In this document: positions 21,862 through 26,630 of the stretch, one piece after another
Layout of the letters: every line of letters begins with the position of its first letter
Position numbering within the stretch: the first letter of the stretch is position 1
Source: JBOGWP01 sp050693875
GTDB taxonomy: Bacteria > Actinomycetota > CADDZG01 > JAHWKV01 > JBOGWP01
Assembly: GCA_050693875.1 (NCBI GenBank)
Contig: JBOGWP010000178.1
Span: 1 to 26,630 of the forward strand
Direction of reading: 5' to 3'
Length of the DNA stretch: 26,630 bases
Program-made: the position numbers and the translations under genes
Notes under the pieces: model-generated
The model's input: the letters and a program-made list of their open reading frames with translations, nothing else
Database searches by the model: none
Told to the model about the DNA's origin: nothing

Positions 21862-21931
21862 TTGGAGAGAGGGTACGAGAATCACTCCGCTCCAGGCCCA
21901 CGGGCCCGGCGGCCCGTACGATGGAGCCACC

Positions 21932-23101
21932 ATGCTCAGGTTCCTCGACGCCGGAGAGTCGCACGGCCCCGCGCTGACCGTCATCGTCGAGGGCCTTCCC
22001 GCGGGCGTCCCGATCCGGCGCAAGGTCATCGCCGACGAGCTCGCCCGGCGTCGGCTGGGGTACGGCCGCGGCCCGCGCATGAAGATCGAGCGCGACGAGC
22101 TGGAGATCCTCTCGGGGGTGCGCTTCGGCCGGAGCCTGGGCAGCCCGATCTCGATCCTGATCCGCAACAGCGAGTGGTCGAAGTGGGAGCGGGTGATGTC
22201 GCTCGAGGGAGAGCCGTCGGGCAAGCAGCTCACCGAGCCCCGCCCCGGTCACGCCGACCTGGTCGGGATGCTGAAGTACGGCTTCGACGACGCCCGCAGC
22301 GTGCTCGAACGGGCGAGCGCCCGCGAGACCGCCGCACGCACCGCCGCCGGGGCGATCGCCAAGATGCTCCTCGCCGAGGTCGGGATGATGGTGGTCTCCC
22401 ATGTGGTCGCCATCGGGCTGGCGGTCGCCGACCCGAAGCGCCGGCCCGGGCCGGGCGATCTCGAGGCGGTCGATGCCTCGCAGGTGCGGTGCTTCGATCC
22501 CGAGGCGGAGCGGGCGATGGTGGCCGAGATCGAGGCCGCCGGGGCAGAGGGCGACTCGCTCGGCGGGGTCTTCGAGGTGATCGCCTACGGGGTCCCGCTC
22601 GGGCTCGGCTCGCATGTGCACTGGGACCGCAAGATCGACGGCCGGCTCGCCGCGCAGCTGATGTCGATCCAGGCCATCAAGGGGGTCTGGATCGGCGACG
22701 GCGCGGAGGTGGCGGCGCTGCGCGGCTCGCAGGCGCACGACGAGATCTTCCTTGAGGACGGCGACCTCCGGCGCCGCACCGACCGGGCCGGCGGGACCGA
22801 AGGGGGCATGACGGTGGGCGGGACGCTGCGGGTGCGAGCGGCGATGAAGCCGCTCTCGACGCTCAAGCGGCCGCTGCGCACCGTGGACCTGGCCACCGGC
22901 GAGGCGGCGAGCGCCTTCAAGGAGCGCACCGACGTGTGCTCCGTCCCGGCCGCAGGCGTGGTCGGGGAGGCGGCGGTGGCGTGGGTCCTCGCCGACGCGG
23001 TCCTTGAGAAGTTCGGCGGCGACAGCCTCGAGGATCTGATCGCGTCGATGAAGGCCTACGAGCAGCGCATCGCCGACCGCCGCCCACGACCGAGGTCGTG
23101 A
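21932..23101 (+). CDS. aroC: chorismate synthase AroC
   Basis: This 389-residue enzyme converts EPSP to chorismate with reduced flavin as cofactor, the last shikimate step. The signature GESHGPALTVIVEGLPAGVP is at residues 8-27. RKIDGRLAAQLMSIQAIKGV, the Gly-rich AGGTEGGMTVGG followed by KPLSTLKRPL, and RTDVCSVPAAGVVGEAAVAW near the C-terminus all match the family. The open frame runs upstream to 21851, but ATG 21932 with GGAG six bases before it gives the normal N-terminus. TACGAT (21917-21922) may be the -10 box of a promoter that faces away from the Uma2 array. The stop overlaps the GTG of aroK. First gene of a five-gene operon. Confidence 0.97.
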   Translation: MLRFLDAGESHGPALTVIVEGLPAGVPIRRKVIADELARRRLGYGRGPRMKIERDELEILSGVRFGRSLGSPISILIRNSEWSKWERVMSLEGEPSGKQLTEPRPGHADLVGMLKYGFDDARSVLERASARETAARTAAGAIAKMLLAEVGMMVVSHVVAIGLAVADPKRRPGPGDLEAVDASQVRCFDPEAERAMVAEIEAAGAEGDSLGGVFEVIAYGVPLGLGSHVHWDRKIDGRLAAQLMSIQAIKGVWIGDGAEVAALRGSQAHDEIFLEDGDLRRRTDRAGGTEGGMTVGGTLRVRAAMKPLSTLKRPLRTVDLATGEAASAFKERTDVCSVPAAGVVGEAAVAWVLADAVLEKFGGDSLEDLIASMKAYEQRIADRRPRPRS

Positions 23102-23583
23102 GCGCGATCGTTCTGATCGGGCCGATGGGATCGGGCAAGAGCGCCGTCGGGGCCGCCCTCGCGCAGCGCACCGGACGCCGTTTCGTCGATCTCGATGCCG
23201 AGGTCGAGCGTGCCGCGGCGATGCCCGTCGAGGAGATCTTTCGGCGTGAGGGGGAGGCGGGGTTCCGGATGCGGGAGGCCGAGGCGGTGCGGGGCCTGGT
23301 CGTCACCGGGGATGCGGTGGTCGCATGCGGCGGGGGGATCGTCCTCGATCCTGCCAACGTCGCCGCCCTCCGCGATGCCGGCACGGTGGTCTACCTGGAG
23401 GTGAGCCCCGCCGTCGCCGCCGCTCGCGTGGGAGCGGGGGAGGGACGGCCGCTGGCGCCGCGCCTCGCCGAGTTGATCGAGCAGCGGCGTCGCCTCTACG
23501 AGGCCGCCGCGCACCGCACGGTCGACGCCGACCGTCCCCTCGAGGAAGTGGTGGCTTCGATCCTCGAGACGGTCGCCGCATGA
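23098..23583 (+). CDS. aroK: shikimate kinase AroK
   Basis: This 161-residue kinase phosphorylates shikimate at the 3-hydroxyl using ATP. The P-loop is GPMGSGKS at residues 8-15. Shikimate-binding residues are present in FVDLDAEVE (the DxD motif), FRMREAEAVRGL (the Arg in F-R-x-x-E) and CGGGIVL. The lid-type Arg region is GRPLAPR, and RRRLYEAAAHRTVDAD holds the R-x-x-x-Y element. It starts at GTG 23098 within GTGA at the aroC stop and ends in ATGA at aroB, so it is translationally coupled on both sides. Length is normal. Confidence 0.95.
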   Translation: MSAIVLIGPMGSGKSAVGAALAQRTGRRFVDLDAEVERAAAMPVEEIFRREGEAGFRMREAEAVRGLVVTGDAVVACGGGIVLDPANVAALRDAGTVVYLEVSPAVAAARVGAGEGRPLAPRLAELIEQRRRLYEAAAHRTVDADRPLEEVVASILETVAA

Positions 23584-24665
23584 GGACGGTCCGGGTCGAC
23601 CTCGGCCCCCGCTCCTACGACGTGCACGTCGGGGCCGGCGCACTCGCCGGGCTCGCCGGCTTGATCCCCGAGGCCCCCGACGCAGAGCGCGTGGTGATCA
23701 TCTCCGACCGCAACGTCGACGTCCGATGGGGGTCGGCGGCGGAGCGCGGGCTCGCCGGGCGCGGGCGGGTGGAGCGCCTGGCGGTGCCGGCGGGGGAGGG
23801 GAGCAAGAGCCTCGGCGAGGCCGAGAACCTCCTCGCCGAGCTGGCCCGGCTGCAGGTGCGCCGCACTGACCTGATCGTGGCGCTCGGCGGTGGGATGGTG
23901 GGGGATCTCGCCGGCTTCGTGGCGTCGGTGTACCTGCGGGGCATCCCGCTGGTACAGGCGCCCACCACCCTTCTCGCCCAGGTGGACGCCGCGATCGGCG
24001 GGAAGACCGCGGTTAACCTTCCCGAGGGCAAGAACCTGGTCGGCACCTTCTCCCAGCCGCTGGCGGTCGTGGCCGACCCGGCGACGCTGGCGACGCTGCC
24101 CGAGCGGGAGTACCGGTCCGGTCTCGCCGAGGTGGTCAAGTACGGGCTCTGCTTCGAGCCGGGCATCCTCGAGCTGCTCGAGGAGCGCGCCGGCGGGGTG
24201 GAGGGTCGCGACGAGGAGCTGCTCGAGGAGATCGTTGCCCGCTGCGCGGCGATCAAGGCCGCGGTGGTTTCGGAGGACGAATACGACGTCGCCGACCGCC
24301 GAGCGATCCTCAACTACGGGCACACCCTCGCCCACGCCCTCGAGGCCCACGGCGGCTACCGGCAGTGGCTGCACGGCGAGGCGGTGGCCGTCGGGATGGT
24401 GTTCGCCGCGGCGCTCGCCGCCGAGCTGGGCATGATCGGCGACGACGAGGTCGCGCACCACCTCCGGCTTCTCGACCGGCTGGGGCTGCCGACCTCGGCG
24501 CCGGCGATCGACGTGGATGAGGCGGCACGGCTGTGGTCGGTCGACAAGAAGTACCGGATGGGGCAACGATGGGTGCTCTTGAAGGCGATCGGATCTCCCG
24601 TCATCACCGCCGCCGTCGACCCGGCTTCGGTCGCGCGAGCCGCCAAGCGGGTGCTTCCCGGATGA
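23580..24665 (+). CDS. aroB: 3-dehydroquinate synthase AroB
   Basis: This 361-residue enzyme cyclises DAHP to 3-dehydroquinate with NAD and a divalent metal. The NAD-binding core has VALGGGMVGDLAGFVASVYL and the following PTTLLAQVDAAIGGKTAVN. Metal ligands are the Glu in SGLAEVVKYG and the two His in LNYGHTLAHALE and WLHGEAVAVGM. The C-terminus keeps DKKYRMGQRWVLL. The ATG lies in the ATGA overlap with aroK; the longer open frame upstream is out of register with the family. AroQ follows after seven bases. Confidence 0.97.
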   Translation: MRTVRVDLGPRSYDVHVGAGALAGLAGLIPEAPDAERVVIISDRNVDVRWGSAAERGLAGRGRVERLAVPAGEGSKSLGEAENLLAELARLQVRRTDLIVALGGGMVGDLAGFVASVYLRGIPLVQAPTTLLAQVDAAIGGKTAVNLPEGKNLVGTFSQPLAVVADPATLATLPEREYRSGLAEVVKYGLCFEPGILELLEERAGGVEGRDEELLEEIVARCAAIKAAVVSEDEYDVADRRAILNYGHTLAHALEAHGGYRQWLHGEAVAVGMVFAAALAAELGMIGDDEVAHHLRLLDRLGLPTSAPAIDVDEAARLWSVDKKYRMGQRWVLLKAIGSPVITAAVDPASVARAAKRVLPG

Positions 24666-24672
24666 GCCCAGG

Positions 24673-25110
24673 ATGAGGGTCTTCGTCCTCAACGGCCCCA
24701 ACCTCGACTTGCTCGGCCGGCGCGAGCCGGAGATGTACGGACGCGCCACGCTCGCCGACGTCGAGAAGCTCTGCCGGGAGCGCGCCATCGAGCTCGGAAT
24801 GGAGATCGAGTTCCGCCAGACCAACGACGAGGCGGAGATGATCGGCTGGCTGCACGAAGCGATCGAGCGCGCCGACGCCATCGTGATCAACCCCGCCGCC
24901 TGGACCCACTACTCGCTGGCGCTGCGCGAGGCGCTGGCGGCGGCGAACGTTCCGGTGGTCGAGGTCCACATCACCAACATCTACGCCCGCGAGGAGTGGC
25001 GGGCGAAGTCCGTGGTCTCGGGCGTCGCGCGAGCGGTGATCAGCGGTCTCGGGATCCGCGGGTATGCCGCCGCCCTCGACGGGGTGTCCGACATGCTCAA
25101 CGCCGACTGA
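24673..25110 (+). CDS. aroQ: type II 3-dehydroquinate dehydratase AroQ
   Basis: This 145-residue enzyme of the dodecameric class II family removes water from 3-dehydroquinate to give 3-dehydroshikimate. Motifs: VFVLNGPNLDLLGRREPE followed by MYG with the catalytic Tyr, RQTNDEAEMIGWLHEA, INPAAWTHYSLALREAL with the Asn and His region, and VVEVHITNIYAREEWRAKSV with the catalytic His. SVVSGVARAVISGLGIRGY completes it. Its product is the substrate of AroE, the broken gene at the left edge. The stop overlaps the ATG of the aminopeptidase gene. Confidence 0.97.
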   Translation: MRVFVLNGPNLDLLGRREPEMYGRATLADVEKLCRERAIELGMEIEFRQTNDEAEMIGWLHEAIERADAIVINPAAWTHYSLALREALAAANVPVVEVHITNIYAREEWRAKSVVSGVARAVISGLGIRGYAAALDGVSDMLNAD

Positions 25111-26186
25111 TGGATCACGCCGGCCGGTTCGCACGGCTTCGGCGCCGGCTGGAAGCGGAGGAGCTCGACGCCCTCCACGTCACCCATCTCCCGAACGTCC
25201 GCTACCTCTGCGGCTTCACCGGGTCGAGCGGCTCGCTGCTCGTTGGGCGGGAGGCAGCCTGGTTCTTCACCGACGGGCGCTACCGGACGCAGTCGTCCGA
25301 GGAGGTCGCCGACGCCGAGGTGGGCGTCTACACCCAGCCGCAGGAGCTCACCGACCTGCTGCAGCGGGCGGGTGGCGAGGCCGGGCGCAGCATCGGCGTG
25401 GAGGCAGGGCACGTCACGATCTCGGGCCTCGACCGGCTCACCGACCAGCTCGAGGGGTGGGAGCTGATCTCCACGAGCGGCTGGGTCGAGGACCTGCGGA
25501 GGGTGAAGGAGCCGGAGGAGCTGGCCCTGATGCAAACCGCCGCCGAGATGGCCGACGCCGGGCTGGCCTTCATTCTCGAGCGCGTCGAGCCCGGCCGGAC
25601 CGAGCGAGAGCTCGCCCTCGACCTCGAGTTCCAGATGCGCCGCGCCGGGGCGGACGACGTCGCGTTCGGTCCCATCGTCGCCGCCGGCGAGCGCTCGGCC
25701 CTGCCCCATGCCCACCCCACCGACCGGGTGGTCGAGAAGGGTGAGTTCCTGCTCTTCGACCTCGGCTGCGTCTACCACGGCTACTGCTCGGACCTCACCC
25801 GCACCGTCATGGTCGGGCCGCCCTCGGAGCGCCAGCGCGAGGTCTACGAGGCCGTCGCCGAGGCCCAGCGGCGCGGCGTCGACTCGGTGCGGGCGGGCAG
25901 GCCGGCCGCCGAGGTCGACCGGGCAGCGAGGGAGGTGCTGTCGGAGGCGGGGCTGGGCGAGGCGTTCGCCCACGGGGTGGGGCACGGGGTCGGCCTCGAG
26001 ATCCACGAGTCCCCCACGCTGCGCGCCGCAAGCGACGACGTGCTCCGCGCCGGGGAGGTCGTGACGGTCGAGCCCGGTGCCTACCTGGCGGGCTGGGGCG
26101 GCGTCAGGATCGAGGACCTGTTGGCCGTGACGGAGGAGGGGGCCGAGGTCCTCTCACAATCCCCGAAGGAGCTGCTCGTCCTCTAG
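25110..26186 (+). CDS. pepP: Xaa-Pro aminopeptidase (M24B family)
   Basis: This 358-residue protein has a creatinase-type N-terminal domain (NVRYLCGFTGSSGSLLVG) and a C-terminal pita-bread metallopeptidase domain. All five metal ligands are visible: Asp in LLFDLGCVYHGY, Asp in CSDLTRTVMVG, His in GVGHGVGLEIHE, Glu in VTVEPGAYL and Glu in GVRIEDLLAV. It removes N-terminal residues that precede proline. It shares one base with the aroQ stop (TGATG). In many high-GC genomes this gene follows aroQ and precedes efp; here efp is not seen, because a terminator hairpin and a transposase end follow. Confidence 0.92.
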   Translation: MDHAGRFARLRRRLEAEELDALHVTHLPNVRYLCGFTGSSGSLLVGREAAWFFTDGRYRTQSSEEVADAEVGVYTQPQELTDLLQRAGGEAGRSIGVEAGHVTISGLDRLTDQLEGWELISTSGWVEDLRRVKEPEELALMQTAAEMADAGLAFILERVEPGRTERELALDLEFQMRRAGADDVAFGPIVAAGERSALPHAHPTDRVVEKGEFLLFDLGCVYHGYCSDLTRTVMVGPPSERQREVYEAVAEAQRRGVDSVRAGRPAAEVDRAAREVLSEAGLGEAFAHGVGHGVGLEIHESPTLRAASDDVLRAGEVVTVEPGAYLAGWGGVRIEDLLAVTEEGAEVLSQSPKELLVL

Positions 26187-26257
26187 CAACCGTACTGTTT
26201 GTCAAGAACATTCTCGGGCGCGTTCAAGAAGACCCTGTTGGAGGGCAGCTTGAAGAA

Positions 26258-26279
26258 TGCTCGGGAACTCTACCGAGCA
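26258..26279 (+). repeat. small inverted repeat after pepP
   Basis: TGCTCGG (26258-26264) pairs with CCGAGCA (26273-26279) around an 8-base loop. It lies 70 bp behind the aminopeptidase stop and could be part of the operon's 3' end. No other feature is seen between 26187 and 26415. Confidence 0.45.
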
Positions 26280-26415
26280 CCGGCGGCCCTCCCTGGCGGC
26301 AACACGCTGACATACGCGACCTCGCCTGTTGGCGGGTCAGGCAACCACGTTCGCGCTCGCCTGGTGGGAAGGGTCCGGTGTCCTGCTAGACCGAAGTTAC
26401 GTCCCCAGAGACGAG

Positions 26416-26442
26416 CGAACCCCCTTCTGACCAGGGGGTTCG
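26416..26442. terminator. bidirectional hairpin between pepP and the transposase
   Basis: CGAACCCCC (26416-26424) pairs perfectly with GGGGGTTCG (26434-26442) around a 9-base loop. It lies between two convergent genes and can act on both. A clear T-run is absent. Confidence 0.6.
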
Positions 26443-26472
26443 TGGTTTGGGGGCCCTGGCGTTCTGACTACA

Positions 26473-26630
26473 TCATCGCAGGGCCAAGGGGATGGTGGTG
26501 CCAATGAGCTCGAACGCCCTGCGCTGGGTGGGGGTCGGCGTGGCGAGCTTGTCGATGCCGACGCCGCCCTCGAAGACGACCCTGTTGCGGGTGAGCGTCG
26601 CCAGGTGGCCGAGCAGCGTGGCGAAGTTGT
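26473..26630 (-). CDS. transposase, C-terminal end (partial)
   Basis: Only the last 51 residues lie in the window; the gene enters from the right edge and ends at TGA 26473-26475. The reading NFATLLGHLATLTRNRVVFE, then GIDKLATPTPTQRRAFELIG and a short tail, resembles the C-terminus of DDE transposases of the IS4/IS1634 type, where a T-x-P-T-x-x-Q-x-R-A-F-x-L-L-G motif is common. The catalytic residues are outside the window, so completeness and family cannot be confirmed. It marks a mobile element directly behind the aro operon, where efp would be expected. Confidence 0.65.
   Translation of the reverse strand, partial: NFATLLGHLATLTRNRVVFEGGVGIDKLATPTPTQRRAFELIGTTIPLALR

Noticed and set aside
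23496..24890. 464-codon minus-strand frame over aroB
   Set aside because: It is antisense to a textbook AroB and carries no motif of its own.
26199..26507. 102-codon open frame after pepP
   Set aside because: It runs through the terminator hairpin and over the transposase end on the other strand, with no start site or motif.
1..26630. CRISPR arrays, tRNA and rRNA genes
   Set aside because: No regularly spaced direct repeats and no tRNA T-loop/acceptor patterns or rRNA segments were found on reading both strands.

Overview
The window is high-GC bacterial DNA (stop codons TGA/TAG, many GTG/TTG starts, strongly coupled genes with ATGA, GTGA or TGATG overlaps). Its core is a type IV pilus (T4P) island with the full inner-membrane machine (PilB, PilT, PilC, PilD, PilM, PilN, PilO and a PilP-like protein) and five pilin-type proteins, but no PilQ secretin and no PilY1. 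Together with leaderless-looking promoters and aro genes flanking the island, this suggests a monoderm high-GC lineage, most likely an uncultured-type Actinomycetota. That placement is inference.

Layout. 1-356: 3' end of aroE, frameshifted by a 7-bp tandem duplication. 459-1102: ribbon-helix-helix/PIN toxin-antitoxin pair. 1103-1793: nothing recognisable. 1794-2799: WecA/MraY-like glycosyl-phosphate transferase, broken by a frameshift and an amber stop. 2916-7213: pilB, pilT, pilC. 7214-7555: long structured leader. 7556-8086: major pilin pilA with a strong hairpin behind it. 8140-9253: gene-free stretch with a decayed second pilin start. 9254-13685: four minor pilins (FimT/GspH-, PilV-, PilW- and PilX-like). 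13743-14471: prepilin peptidase. 14472-14684: AT-rich promoter region. 14685-17772: HTH gene, pilM, pilN, pilO and a PilP-like gene in one run. 17939-19834: a decay and defence patch with a DUF5678-type gene carrying three frameshifts, a short retropepsin-like gene, an HsdR C-terminal remnant on the minus strand and an intact VapBC pair. 20005-21833: three tandem Uma2-family genes on the minus strand. 21932-26186: aroC-aroK-aroB-aroQ and an Xaa-Pro aminopeptidase in one tight operon. 26473-26630: C-terminal end of a transposase entering from the right edge.

How it works together. PilD cuts the pilin leaders. PilB (extension) and PilT (retraction) act on PilC and the PilM/N/O/P platform to assemble PilA fibres, and the minor pilins prime or cap them. 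The T4P island lies between aroE and aroC, shikimate-pathway genes whose products act together. The most notable features are the number of independent lesions in non-pilus genes, a pilA leader that can pair next to its own Shine-Dalgarno site, a minor pilin with an EF-hand-type calcium loop, a 546-residue PilV-like pilin, paired palindromes over a leaderless vapB promoter, and three mosaic Uma2 copies with a hairpin over each ribosome-binding site.
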